This document shows, in pieces, positions 1-8,257 of a DNA stretch of 33,385 bases; position 1 is the stretch's first letter; every line of letters begins with the position of its first letter. The notes under the pieces are model-generated. The model ran no database searches. It worked only from the letters and a program-made list of their open reading frames with translations, and had not been told where the DNA came from. Made by a program: the position numbers and the translations under genes. The stretch is from Candidatus Gottesmanbacteria bacterium (lineage in GTDB: Bacteria; Patescibacteriota; Microgenomatia; UBA10105; UBA927): NCBI GenBank assembly GCA_016199185.1, contig JACQHE010000057.1, forward strand, positions 1 to 33,385. The letters run 5' to 3'.

Positions 1-843
1 CGGCTTGACCTCGTGCACATCCCGTACTTCAATATCCCGATTTGTTACCCGGGAAAGATGGTGGTGACCATTCACGATTTGACCATCCTTCATTTCGATA
101 CCGGCAAAGCAACGACGCTCCCATACATCTTCTATAAACTCCGACGGTTGGGTTACAGAATTGTTATGGAGGTCGGACTGCGGCGGGTGAGCAAAATCAT
201 CGCAGTATCGCAAGCGACAAAACAAGAGCTTGTCGATCATTTTCATCTGAATCCAGAAAAGATAATAGTGACCTACGAAAGCGTTGATAAAAGACTTAAG
301 ACTCAAGACTTAAGACTCAAGGTTCATGAAAGGCTTATTAAACATCCGTACTTGCTCTATGTTGGTAATGCGTATCCACATAAGAATTTGGAAACGCTTG
401 TACGAGCGATGATTCCCATTAAAAATGTAAAGCTCGTTTTGGTGGGTAAAGAAGATTATTTTTATGCTCGACTGGAAAAATTTGTTGAGCAGCAACGAGT
501 TAAGGACTCTGTTGTTTTTTTTGGTCAAGCAAATGATGAGCAACTCGTGAATCTTTACGCGCATGCAAAAGCTCTTGTATTTCCGTCTCTCATGGAAGGG
601 TTCGGGCTCCCGGGACTTGAGGCGTTAGCGTTAGGTTGTCCCGTCATCGCATCGGATATCCCGGTGTTTCACGAAATATTGGGAGACAACGCGACATATT
701 TCCATCCGAATGATGTAGACGACCTCGCCGGAAAACTTCTGTCTGTCAGGCGCACAAATAAACGCATCATGTTAAACAAATTTTCCTGGTCAAGGCTCGC
801 TTCGGAAACGCTGGCAATTTATGAAAGTTGCGCTCGTGTATGA
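1..843 (+). CDS. GT4-family glycosyltransferase, 5' end cut by window
   Basis: The reading frame is open from the first base (R-L-D-L-V-H-I-P-Y-F), so the gene starts before the window; a GTG at 13 is probably internal. The visible 280 residues hold the last part of the N-terminal Rossmann domain (VVTIHDL, then ISKIIAVS-type linker) and a full C-terminal nucleotide-sugar domain. The latter has a YVGNAYPHKNLE segment and an E-x7-E motif in EGFGLPGLE followed by GCPVIASDIPVFHEI, typical of retaining GT4 enzymes. It would move a sugar from a nucleotide donor to a glycan acceptor at the cytoplasmic face. Donor and acceptor cannot be read from sequence. It overlaps the next glycosyltransferase by 23 bases. 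A 14-bp tandem repeat at 292-319 lies inside the gene and encodes the RLKTQDLRLK stretch. Confidence 0.88.
   Translation, partial: RLDLVHIPYFNIPICYPGKMVVTIHDLTILHFDTGKATTLPYIFYKLRRLGYRIVMEVGLRRVSKIIAVSQATKQELVDHFHLNPEKIIVTYESVDKRLKTQDLRLKVHERLIKHPYLLYVGNAYPHKNLETLVRAMIPIKNVKLVLVGKEDYFYARLEKFVEQQRVKDSVVFFGQANDEQLVNLYAHAKALVFPSLMEGFGLPGLEALALGCPVIASDIPVFHEILGDNATYFHPNDVDDLAGKLLSVRRTNKRIMLNKFSWSRLASETLAIYESCARV
292..319 (+). repeat. 14-bp tandem repeat (2 copies) inside a glycosyltransferase gene
   Basis: Two perfect copies of AGACTTAAGACTCA lie head to tail, followed by a partial third (AGG). The repeat sits between the two domains of the GT4 protein and is translated as a charged linker (RLKTQDLRLK) without breaking the frame. 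Compare the 14-bp repeat at 24010. Confidence 0.85.
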
Positions 844-1912
844 CCGAATCAACAAGTGGGGTGGGGCGGAGCGGGTGCTACTGGCTCTTCACGAGATTTG
901 GCCGGAGGCGCCGCTTTTTACCGCGGTCTATGACCCGGGTCGCGCGCAGTGGGCCGATGTATTTGTTGTTAAATCGTCATTCATGCAGTATATTCCCTTC
1001 GCAAAAAACCACCACGAGTGGTTTGCATGGCTAACCCCTATGGCGTTTGAGTCGTTTTCGTTTGATGAGTTTGACGTCGTCATAAGCGTCACGTCTGCAG
1101 AAGCCAAGTGCGTCATTACGAAGCCACATACTCTGCATATCTGTTATTGCCTGACGCCGACGCGGTATCTGTGGAGCGGACACGATGTGTACGCCAAAGA
1201 CTCCAAGATGCTTCGACTGCTGACCCCCGCACTCCGGCGTTGGGATAGGATAGGAAGTTCACGGCCCGACTATTACATTGCGATATCCGATCGTGTGAAG
1301 GAAAGGATACAAACGTATTATGGGAAACATGCCGAAGCGGTGATTTATCCGCCGGTTGACATTGATCAGTTTGACGTCAGGAAACAAACAAAAGACTTTT
1401 ATCTCGTTGTTTCGAGACTCGTTCCGTATAAACGAATAGATCTTATTGTCGATGCGTTTAATACGCTTCAGTTACCGTTGGTGATAATCGGTTCGGGCAC
1501 CGAAGAGCGGTTGCTTCGCGCCAAAGCATCTGGTACCATCTCGTTTGTTTCCTCGCATTTGACAGACGCGGCGCTTGCTGCCTATTATGGAAGTTGCCGC
1601 GCTTTTTTGTCCGCGGCCGATGAGGACTTTGGCATTGCTGCCGTTGAGGCGCAGGCCGCCGGTAAACCGGTCATTGCATTTGCCCAGAGCGCGACAGCGG
1701 AGATCGTGCAGAATGGGAAGACGGGAATAGTGTTTGGGAACCAATCCAAACAAAGCATTATTGATGCAGTAAAGAAATTACAAAAGATAGTGATACGGCC
1801 TAAGGACTGCGTGGAGAACGCGCAGCGGTTTGCCAAAGAGCGATTCGTCAAAGAAATGAAAGATATCATTTATAATCTTTATAACGATTATACACGTTAT
1901 AACTTATCATGA
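821..1912 (+). CDS. GT4-family glycosyltransferase (WbaZ-like)
   Basis: This 363-residue protein starts MKVALVYDRINKWGGAERVL, the donor-loop region of GT4 glycosyltransferases, and carries the E-x7-E motif late in the chain (ADEDFGIAAVEAQAAGKPV). The pattern CYCLTPTRYLWSGHDVY near residue 110 is shared with WbaZ-type mannosyltransferases as I remember them. With ManC directly downstream, a GDP-mannose-dependent step is a reasonable guess, not a demonstrated one. The ATG at 821 overlaps the previous gene by 23 bases. The stop overlaps the manC start (ATGA at 1909-1912), which implies translational coupling. It should act at the inner face of the membrane in making a surface polysaccharide or glycolipid. 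Confidence 0.88.
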   Translation: MKVALVYDRINKWGGAERVLLALHEIWPEAPLFTAVYDPGRAQWADVFVVKSSFMQYIPFAKNHHEWFAWLTPMAFESFSFDEFDVVISVTSAEAKCVITKPHTLHICYCLTPTRYLWSGHDVYAKDSKMLRLLTPALRRWDRIGSSRPDYYIAISDRVKERIQTYYGKHAEAVIYPPVDIDQFDVRKQTKDFYLVVSRLVPYKRIDLIVDAFNTLQLPLVIIGSGTEERLLRAKASGTISFVSSHLTDAALAAYYGSCRAFLSAADEDFGIAAVEAQAAGKPVIAFAQSATAEIVQNGKTGIVFGNQSKQSIIDAVKKLQKIVIRPKDCVENAQRFAKERFVKEMKDIIYNLYNDYTRYNLS

Positions 1913-2991
1913 ATGCAGTCATATTTGCAGGAGGCGTGGGGACCAGGCTCTGGCCGCTGTCACGCAAAAAGTCGCCCAAGCAATTTGAGAAAATCATCGG
2001 CAACAAATCCACGCTGCAGCTTGCGGCCGAGCGGCTGCAGCCGGATTTCCCATGGGACCACGTGTATGTTGCTACCGGCCGAACGTACGTGCCGATCGTG
2101 CAGGAGCAACTGCCGAAACTTCCTCCAACCCATGTCATCGGCGAGCCGGAAGTTCGCGACGTAGGACCTGCGGTGGGACTTATGGCCGCCATTCTCGCGC
2201 GTGAGTCTTCGGACGAGCCTATGGCCATTCTCTGGAGTGATCACCTGGTCCGCAAAGACGCGCTCTTTCGTAAAATTCTTCGCGTTGCCGGTGAGTATAT
2301 CCACGGGAATCCGGAGAAGATTATTTTTGTCGCTCAAAAACCCCGTTTTCCCAGCGAAAATTTGGGATGGATCGAGTACGGTGAATCGCTGACGGAAAAA
2401 GAAGGGATCGTTTTTCACGCATTTATCGATTGTCAGTACCGGCCGGGAAAAGAAACAGCGCAACGGTATTTTGAAAGCGGGCATCACGGATGGAATCTGG
2501 GGTACTTCGTGACCTCGCCTCGATTTCTTCTTGCTCTGTATGAACGGTTTGTCCCCAACGTATACGCCGGGCTTGAACGAATCGCCCAGTCGTGGCATTC
2601 GGGTACGGCGGCCGAAGTATTAGAGCGTGTATATCCTACGTTGGAAAAGATAAGTTTTGACAACGCGATTTTAGAAAAGCTTGATCCCTCCCAGGCGCTG
2701 GTGATTTCAGAAAACATCGAGTGGAGCGATATTGGCGCCTGGGAAGCGCTCAAAGAAGCGCTTGAGGAAGCAGAAGAGAAAAACGTGACACAAGGGAAAG
2801 TGATGCTCAATGATACGCAGGATAGCCTTGTGTATAACTATACGGATCAGCTGGTGGTCACGATAGATCTGGACGATATGCTGATCGTCAACACGGGCGA
2901 CGTGGTTCTTGTGTGCAAAAAAGGGTCAGTGTCCAAGATCAAAAAACTCGTGGAGCGCATGACCGGGACCCAAAACGACCACCTGACGTAA
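1909..2991 (+). CDS. manC: mannose-1-phosphate guanylyltransferase-like enzyme
   Basis: The family reaction is GTP plus mannose-1-phosphate to GDP-mannose. The N-terminus has the nucleotidyltransferase signature FAGGVGTRLWPLSR...SPKQF (residues about 5-26). WSDHLV gives the metal-binding Asp, and the C-terminal half has the family pattern IEWSDIGAWEAL. The 360 residues match the catalytic domain without the isomerase domain of bifunctional ManC/AlgA. Odd point: where the family usually has FVEKP before the WN.G.F block, this protein reads FIDCQYRPGKETA and then GWNLGYF, so the VEKP signature is lost and slightly expanded. Exact sugar specificity is therefore less certain. It sits between glycosyltransferases and a sugar-phosphate transferase, consistent with donor supply. 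The start overlaps the upstream stop by 4 bases. Confidence 0.82.
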   Translation: MNAVIFAGGVGTRLWPLSRKKSPKQFEKIIGNKSTLQLAAERLQPDFPWDHVYVATGRTYVPIVQEQLPKLPPTHVIGEPEVRDVGPAVGLMAAILARESSDEPMAILWSDHLVRKDALFRKILRVAGEYIHGNPEKIIFVAQKPRFPSENLGWIEYGESLTEKEGIVFHAFIDCQYRPGKETAQRYFESGHHGWNLGYFVTSPRFLLALYERFVPNVYAGLERIAQSWHSGTAAEVLERVYPTLEKISFDNAILEKLDPSQALVISENIEWSDIGAWEALKEALEEAEEKNVTQGKVMLNDTQDSLVYNYTDQLVVTIDLDDMLIVNTGDVVLVCKKGSVSKIKKLVERMTGTQNDHLT

Positions 2992-2994
2992 CCT

Positions 2995-3633
2995 ATGTGG
3001 TACGAAGTTATCAAGCGGCTGATAGACCTTCTGGGAAGTATTGTACTCAGTATCGTATTTGCGCCAGTTGCCATTATCACGGCAATTGCCATCACGCTGG
3101 ATAGTCCGGGGCCGGTGCTTGCAGACACGCCGCGCCGGGTTGGCAAAGGCGGCGGCCTCTTTCGGATTTACAAGTTTCGCTCGATGATCGTCAATGCACA
3201 TGCGAAACTCCGTACTGACCCCAAGCTCGCCAGACTCTATTCCCAGTACAAGCGTAATAGCTATAAACTCAAAGAGGACCCCAGGGTGACGAAGGTAGGC
3301 AAGTTTATACGGAGGCACTCTCTCGATGAGATTCCGCAGCTTATCAATGTCATGCGCGGTGAGATGAGCTTGGTTGGTCCCCGGCCGTATTACCAGGATG
3401 AACTTGTCCAACAGCAGAGGAAATATCCGCATACGAAAGATTTGGTTTCCGTGGTGCTTTCTGCTAAGCCGGGCATCACCGGGTACTGGCAGGTGTCGGG
3501 GCGAAGCGAGGTAAACTTCGACAAGCGCATTAAAATGGATGCTGATTACGTGCGAAAGCGATCGATACTTCTGGATATCACTATACTTCTCAAAAGCCCC
3601 TGGGCCATGATTTCCGGGAAAGGAGCTGTGTGA
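2995..3633 (+). CDS. polyprenyl-phosphate sugar-1-phosphate transferase (PglC/WcaJ type)
   Basis: This is a 212-residue bacterial sugar transferase with one N-terminal membrane helix (about residues 9-33). It continues with the conserved blocks TPRRVGKGGGLFRIYKFRSM, LDEIPQLINVMRGEMSLVGPRP and KPGITGYWQVSGR. The D-E pair in LDEIPQL and the GPRP loop are the family's catalytic and binding elements. The enzyme moves a sugar phosphate from a nucleotide sugar onto undecaprenyl phosphate and so starts assembly of a lipid-linked glycan. The length corresponds to the minimal monotopic PglC-like core, without the extra N-terminal helices of full-length WcaJ. The sugar is unknown. It follows manC after 3 bases and is probably in the same operon. 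Confidence 0.9.
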   Translation: MWYEVIKRLIDLLGSIVLSIVFAPVAIITAIAITLDSPGPVLADTPRRVGKGGGLFRIYKFRSMIVNAHAKLRTDPKLARLYSQYKRNSYKLKEDPRVTKVGKFIRRHSLDEIPQLINVMRGEMSLVGPRPYYQDELVQQQRKYPHTKDLVSVVLSAKPGITGYWQVSGRSEVNFDKRIKMDADYVRKRSILLDITILLKSPWAMISGKGAV

Positions 3634-3639
3634 TACAAT
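3631..3639 (+). promoter_or_regulatory. extended -10 promoter of the DUF4012 gene
   Basis: TGATACAAT is an extended -10 (TGn plus TACAAT) overlapping the upstream stop codon. Seven bases separate it from the ATG at 3647, so transcription would start at or next to that ATG. No clear -35 is visible. Confidence 0.55.
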
Positions 3640-3646
3640 ATTGCTT

Positions 3647-5611
3647 ATGCCAGATTTCCTGAAAAAAATTTCTTTGGAAACCGCGCCGCAGATAGAACGT
3701 CCCAAGCGGCGTTTTCGCTGGAAGATTATTGGTATTCCCCTGGGCGTTCTTCTTGTTTTTTTCCTGATTATCGCGGTCATGTTACTCCCGATGCGGGGAG
3801 TGATCGCCGCTGCGCGCGAGACCATGGCCGCCGGGCGTGAACTTGGGGCGGCGGTGAAAAATCAGGATTTGGAGCTGGCAAAAGCAGGACTCGCTACCAC
3901 CCGGGAAAAGCTTACTATTCTCTCGGCTGAATACAAAAAAATGACGGCGCTCAAAGCAGTTCCCATCTTGGGCAGGTATATAGCCGACGGCGAGCATGGC
4001 ATCAATGCCGCCTTTGCCGGTCTTGCGGCCGGAGATAAAGCTATAGAGGCGTTGGAACCTAACGCGGATCTTTTGGGACTTAAAGGCGAGAGTAAGTTCG
4101 TATCCGGCACCGCTGACGAGCGGCTCCAGACGGCAGTCAAGACCATGAGCGCCCTCACCCCGAAAGTCAACGAAATGGCGGTCCACATCGAAACGCTGCG
4201 AAAAGAAATCGATGCTATAGACCCCAACCGATACCCTGCAACAATTGGCAAAACGATTGTGCGGGAACAAATTGTGCAAATGAAAGAGGTCATAGAAAAT
4301 GCAGCCAACCTCTTTGTCAACGCGCAGCCCCTGCTTATCAATCTTCCAAAGCTTTTAGGAGACAAAGAAGAGATGCGTTACCTGGTACTTTTCCAAAACG
4401 ATAAGGAGCTGCGCCCTACCGGCGGCTTCATCACCGCGTACGCACAGTTTCGGCTTGTAAAAGGGAAGGCAATTTTGGAAAAGGCCGATGATATTTATGC
4501 GTTGGACGGCGCCAAAAAGAAGAACTTTCCGGCCCCCCGGGAGATTACGACGTTTCACAAAGGCGTCTACAACCTCAATATCAGAGACTCCAATCTAAGC
4601 CCTGATTTTAAGCTTGCCATGCGGCAATTTGAGGAGCTCTACGATGCCGTATCCGGTAAAGAAAAAATTGACGGCATCTGGGCCGTGGATACCCACGTTC
4701 TGGTAGAGGCGCTTAAGATTTTGGGACCCACGTACGTGTATGGCCGCGAGTTCAGCGCCGAAACGGATAAGCGCTGCGATTGCCCCAAGGCCGTCTATGA
4801 GCTGGAGGACTACTCCACCCGGCCCGTGGGGTATCTTCGCGGCGCCAGAAAAGACATCATCGGCGTGCTCCTGCAGACGATCTTGCAGAAAGCGCTCGGG
4901 GTTTCTCCGTCCCAGTATTGGGGACAACTATTCCAGATGCTTCTAGCGGAAATCAACGAGAAGCACGTCCTTGCCTACTTCCACGACAGCGATGCACAGC
5001 TTGCGGCCGAGAGCTTTAACATGGCCGGCCGCATCATGGTTGCCACGGAGTCGGCAACGCTCCTTAAATATCAGGAAGGAAAAGGGTGGGATTACCTTCA
5101 CATCAATGGGAGTAACATGGCCGGCGCCAAAGCCAACATGTTTGTTTCCGAAAAAGTCAACAAAGATGTTTCTGTAGGAAGCGACGGAACCATTACGACC
5201 AAGCTCGCCCTCGAGTACAAAAATCCCTATCCCGGGAGCGACTGCGGGTTGGAAAGCGGGGGACTTTGTCTCAACGCTCCGCTTCGCAACTGGGTGCGCG
5301 TCTACGTACCGACGGGCAGCAAGCTTACGGAAAGCAAAGGCGCCCAGTCGCCAAAAGACAATAAGCCGGTGGATTTGGAGACCTACGACAGCCTGGGCAA
5401 GACGGTATTTGAAGGATTTTTGATCGTCAACCCGTTAGGCACCGCGCGGCTTGACCTCACCTACACCTCGCCCATCAAGTCCGATGACGGCAAATACAAG
5501 CTCCTCGTCCAGAAACAGCCCGGCACGGACGGGAATGAATATACCATCAAACTCGGCGGACGCGAGCGCAAAAAGTTTGAGCTAACGACGGACACGGAGA
5601 TCGTGTTGTAG
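3647..5611 (+). CDS. DUF4012 domain membrane-anchored protein
   Basis: This 654-residue protein has a basic cytoplasmic start, one membrane helix (about residues 28-52, IIGIPLGVLLVFFLIIAVML) and a long extracytoplasmic part. A predicted helical region (about 60-230) leads into the DUF4012 core, which starts near YLVLFQNDKELRPTGGFITAYA and continues through the IDGIWAVDTHVLVEALKILGP block. The family is common in Actinobacteria and CPR next to polysaccharide genes, but its biochemical role is unknown. Placement after the sugar transferase suggests a job in surface polymer handling; that is inference. A TTG at 3641 is in frame, but the ATG at 3647 is preferred because an extended -10 ends 7 bases before it. 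Confidence 0.85.
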   Translation: MPDFLKKISLETAPQIERPKRRFRWKIIGIPLGVLLVFFLIIAVMLLPMRGVIAAARETMAAGRELGAAVKNQDLELAKAGLATTREKLTILSAEYKKMTALKAVPILGRYIADGEHGINAAFAGLAAGDKAIEALEPNADLLGLKGESKFVSGTADERLQTAVKTMSALTPKVNEMAVHIETLRKEIDAIDPNRYPATIGKTIVREQIVQMKEVIENAANLFVNAQPLLINLPKLLGDKEEMRYLVLFQNDKELRPTGGFITAYAQFRLVKGKAILEKADDIYALDGAKKKNFPAPREITTFHKGVYNLNIRDSNLSPDFKLAMRQFEELYDAVSGKEKIDGIWAVDTHVLVEALKILGPTYVYGREFSAETDKRCDCPKAVYELEDYSTRPVGYLRGARKDIIGVLLQTILQKALGVSPSQYWGQLFQMLLAEINEKHVLAYFHDSDAQLAAESFNMAGRIMVATESATLLKYQEGKGWDYLHINGSNMAGAKANMFVSEKVNKDVSVGSDGTITTKLALEYKNPYPGSDCGLESGGLCLNAPLRNWVRVYVPTGSKLTESKGAQSPKDNKPVDLETYDSLGKTVFEGFLIVNPLGTARLDLTYTSPIKSDDGKYKLLVQKQPGTDGNEYTIKLGGRERKKFELTTDTEIVL

Positions 5612-5618
5612 TCTTCCT

Positions 5619-6188
5619 ATGACCTCACCCGGGCGCGTCTCCTTGGCGCATGCGATCGTCCTCAAACGCAGAAACGTGGGCGAGGCAGACCGGATCCTTA
5701 CCATTTTTTCCAAAGAATATGGCCGGATGCGCGTGGTAGCCAAAGGAGTACGCCGCGTCCACAGCAGACGCGCGCCTCATCTGGAGATCTTTTCTCATGC
5801 AACGCTCGTCCTCCATAAAGGAAAAACATGGGAGAGTGTGTCAGAGGTGACCCCTATTGACGCATTCCCGGTTCTGCGCGCGTATCTCCCTCGGGTAAGC
5901 GCGGCATACTATCTTTGTGAGCTTGTTGACGCGTTACTTCCTGAACGGCAAGAACATCGGGATATTTACACGCTTCTTCTCGGAGCATTGACGATGCTTA
6001 ACGATACCGTGGAGAGTGACCCGGTGGTAGTAAGCGAGCAGTTTGCCCTTGAGCTTTTGCGATGCCTCGGGTATCTCGCCCGCGATCGTATCTTACCGAC
6101 GGGCCAAATCGAGCCGTATATCGAACGGATTATCGAGAAACACCTGCGCACCCCCAAGATTCTTGCTCAACTTTCTGCTACAATTTGA
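5619..6188 (+). CDS. recO: DNA repair protein RecO (short form)
   Basis: RecO helps RecR load RecA on SSB-coated DNA and anneals strands in the RecFOR pathway. The first 80 residues form the OB-fold typical of RecO (AIVLKRRNVGEADRILTIFS...GRMRVVAKGVRR...HLEIFSHATLVLHKG). A helical C-terminal part follows, with AAYYLCELVDALLPERQEH. At 189 residues it is shorter than the usual roughly 240, and the C-terminal CxxC zinc motif of many RecO proteins is not visible. The ATG is 7 bases after the previous stop. The glyS promoter and start follow directly, so the gene may be in its own short transcription unit. Confidence 0.88.
   Translation: MTSPGRVSLAHAIVLKRRNVGEADRILTIFSKEYGRMRVVAKGVRRVHSRRAPHLEIFSHATLVLHKGKTWESVSEVTPIDAFPVLRAYLPRVSAAYYLCELVDALLPERQEHRDIYTLLLGALTMLNDTVESDPVVVSEQFALELLRCLGYLARDRILPTGQIEPYIERIIEKHLRTPKILAQLSATI
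6176..6184 (+). promoter_or_regulatory. extended -10 promoter of glyS
   Basis: TGCTACAAT inside the 3' end of recO, with exactly 6 bases between the -10 and the glyS ATG at 6191. The predicted start site is the A of the ATG or next to it, giving a leaderless mRNA. Confidence 0.55.
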
Positions 6189-6190
6189 TT

Positions 6191-7474
6191 ATGGCATCGA
6201 TGGATGATATTTCAGCTCTTGCAAAACGGCGAGGATTTATTTATCCCGGGAGCGAAATTTACGGAGGGATAGCCGGATTCTGGGATTATGGGCCTCTGGG
6301 CGTGGAACTCAAAAACAACATTAAACGCGCCTGGTGGCGACAAATGGTATATGAGCGTGAAGACGTGGTGGGGATGGATGCCGCGATTATTATGAACCCG
6401 AAGGTTTGGGAAGCGTCGGGGCATACGAGCTCATTTACCGATCCTCTGGTAGAGTGCAAGATTTGTCACAAGCGTTTCCGTTCGGATAAGCCCGAGCAGT
6501 TGGCGGCGCATGAAAAAGATCACAATGAGCCTGTTGAATGGACCCAGCCCAAGAAATTTAATCTCTTGACTGAAGTGCTTTTGGGCGCAACCGAACCCAA
6601 GATGACAGCGTATCTTCGCGGAGAAATTACGCAGGGAGTATTTGTGAACTTCAGAAACGTCGTTGACTCAACGCGAGTGAAAGTTCCATTCGGGATTGCC
6701 CAGATCGGAAAAGCCTTCCGCAATGAAATTACCCCCGGAAACTTTACGTTTAGGAGTCGTGAGTTTGAACAGATGGAGCTTGAGTATTTTGTCAAACCCG
6801 ATGAAAAGACTGCGGCAGAGCTTTTTGAATACTGGAAGCAGGAACGGATGCGCTGGTACGTATCTTTGGGAATGACCAAGGATAGCCTGCGGTTTCGGGA
6901 TCACGAATCGGACGAGCGTGTGTTTTATGCAAAATTCGCGACAGACATTGAGTATAACGCGCCCTTCGGGTGGAGTGAGTTTGAAGGAATTCACCATCGT
7001 GGTGATTGGGATCTGTCGCGCCACAAGCTTACGTATGCCGATCCGGAGACCGGTGAAACGTACAAGCCCTGGGTGATTGAGACGTCCGGAGGCGTGGATC
7101 GGGCGGCCTTATTTTTTCTCATTGATGCCTACCGTGAGGATGGAAAGCGCGTTATTCTTGGGTTACATCCAAAATTGGCGCCGGTGAAAGCTGCCGTATT
7201 TCCCTTAGTGGCAAATAAGCCGGATATCGTGGATAAGGCACGGGCAGTGTACGGGCTTCTGAAGAAGCGTTTTGTCGCGGGCTGGGATGATCGGGGAAAT
7301 ATCGGGAAGCGCTACCTTGCGCAAGATGAAATCGGCACCCCGTGGTGCGTGACCATCGATTATGATACGCTAAAAGATGATAGTGTAACTGTACGAGATC
7401 GGGATACCACAAAGCAGGAACGGGTGAACATTGACCAATTGATACATTACATGGAGGAGAAATATGAAAAATAA
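6191..7474 (+). CDS. glyS: glycine--tRNA ligase, single-chain class II type
   Basis: This enzyme charges tRNA-Gly with glycine. The 427 residues carry the class II features of the dimeric single-chain GlyRS: RRGFIYPGSEIYGGIAGFWDYGPLG near the N-terminus, FRNEITPGNFTFRSREFEQMELE (motif 2 region) and VIETSGGVDRA (motif 3). The C-terminal anticodon-binding domain starts near GLHPKLAPVKAAVFPLV. A CKIC...H....H stretch near residue 78 keeps one half of a zinc site; the second CxxC found in some relatives is replaced by VEWTQPKKFNL. The frame is open further upstream into recO, but the ATG at 6191, 2 bases after the recO stop, starts right at the conserved sequence and fits the promoter at 6176. 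No tetrameric GlyQ/GlyS pair is visible. Confidence 0.95.
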   Translation: MASMDDISALAKRRGFIYPGSEIYGGIAGFWDYGPLGVELKNNIKRAWWRQMVYEREDVVGMDAAIIMNPKVWEASGHTSSFTDPLVECKICHKRFRSDKPEQLAAHEKDHNEPVEWTQPKKFNLLTEVLLGATEPKMTAYLRGEITQGVFVNFRNVVDSTRVKVPFGIAQIGKAFRNEITPGNFTFRSREFEQMELEYFVKPDEKTAAELFEYWKQERMRWYVSLGMTKDSLRFRDHESDERVFYAKFATDIEYNAPFGWSEFEGIHHRGDWDLSRHKLTYADPETGETYKPWVIETSGGVDRAALFFLIDAYREDGKRVILGLHPKLAPVKAAVFPLVANKPDIVDKARAVYGLLKKRFVAGWDDRGNIGKRYLAQDEIGTPWCVTIDYDTLKDDSVTVRDRDTTKQERVNIDQLIHYMEEKYEK

Positions 7475-7931
7475 AATGATCATTCTTTTTATCGTCCTAG
7501 GGCTTCTTTTGGGAGGGACGGGGTTTGTGGTCTATAAGGCCTTTGCGCCCGCTCCCAAAATCGCCCAGGTGGTGGAAGAGGAAATGCCGGCGGAAGAAGT
7601 GGAGCCGCTGGACCGCTCGATCGTGGTGGATGTGACCAAGAGCAGAGTCAAGCATAACACCGTGGTTCTCTCCGTGAGCGGCTTGGGCGGCAAGGTACGA
7701 AGCATTGCCTATGAGCTTAGCTACACGAGTCAGGGCATCGTGCAGGGGGTGACCAGTAAACCCGTAGATGTGTCAGGGAAAGACTCGTTTGTGCGCGACG
7801 ATATCTACTTAGGAACGTGCTCTCGTAATGTCTGTAGGCCCCACCTTGGCGTCAAAAGTGTCACCGTTGTCTTGGAGTTTACCAATGCTTCCGGCAAAAA
7901 GAGCCAGTTCTCCAAAGAGTATGAATTTTAA
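7464..7931 (+). CDS. membrane-anchored extracytoplasmic protein of unknown function
   Basis: I do not recognise a named family for this 155-residue protein. It has one N-terminal membrane helix (about residues 4-28, ending FVVYKAFAP), an acidic/Pro linker (EEEMPAEEVEP) and a probably beta-rich outer domain with two cysteines in GTCSRNVCRPH that could form a disulfide. There is no lipobox cysteine after the helix, so it is an anchored protein rather than a lipoprotein. The ATG at 7464 is preceded by GGAGGAGAA, a good ribosome site, and overlaps the glyS stop by 11 bases, so translation is probably coupled to glyS. Confidence 0.75.
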   Translation: MKNKMIILFIVLGLLLGGTGFVVYKAFAPAPKIAQVVEEEMPAEEVEPLDRSIVVDVTKSRVKHNTVVLSVSGLGGKVRSIAYELSYTSQGIVQGVTSKPVDVSGKDSFVRDDIYLGTCSRNVCRPHLGVKSVTVVLEFTNASGKKSQFSKEYEF

Positions 7932-7939
7932 ATGTTCGT

Positions 7940-8139
7940 ATGGTTGTTATTTCGAAAACATGGCTTGAAATACTGTCAGATTTTTTTTTAATATCGCTGC
8001 GGCCTGGATTGCCGTTGTTTTTATTGAGCCGCAATTGGGATTATCAAATGTTTGGGGATTGATCTTTAAATTTCTGCTTGGTATTCTAAGTTTGACAGTT
8101 GCTAAGCGATTTCGAGAGGAGGCAAAAAAATATGCTTAA
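7940..8139 (+). pseudogene. small two-helix membrane protein, frame split at a T9 run
   Basis: From ATG 7940 the frame reads MVVISKTWLEILSDFF and then meets nine T residues (7981-7989). In the next frame the sequence goes on as FNIAAAWIAVVFIEPQLG and then NVWGLIFKFLLGILSLTVAKRF, ending at TAA 8137-8139. Adding one T joins both parts into a smooth protein of about 66 residues with two hydrophobic segments and a charged tail. The second part has no good start of its own, since a TGA lies 9 codons or fewer upstream of it. Possibilities are a one-base error or indel in a homopolymer, a true mutation, or transcriptional slippage on T9. The downstream gene starts inside its last codons, as in a working operon. 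Confidence 0.55.
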
Positions 8140-8257
8140 TTTTAGTACTATCACAAATAACGTTGCAGTCATGTACGCTCTGCTTCTTATCATCGTGCTT
8201 CTTATGTATATTGCCTTTTACAAGAAATCTCCTCCACGGAAGTCTGCGAGTAAATAA
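8132..8257 (+). CDS. 41-residue single-pass membrane protein
   Basis: This short gene encodes a 41-residue protein with one hydrophobic helix (about residues 13-29, MYALLLIIVLLMYIAFY) and a basic tail (KKSPPRKSASK). A strong ribosome site, GAGAGGAGG, lies 8-9 bases before the ATG. The start overlaps the stop of the split small gene by 8 bases, which implies coupled translation. I recognise no family. Support comes from the ribosome site, clean helix-plus-basic-tail layout and gene spacing. Confidence 0.6.
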   Translation: MLNFSTITNNVAVMYALLLIIVLLMYIAFYKKSPPRKSASK

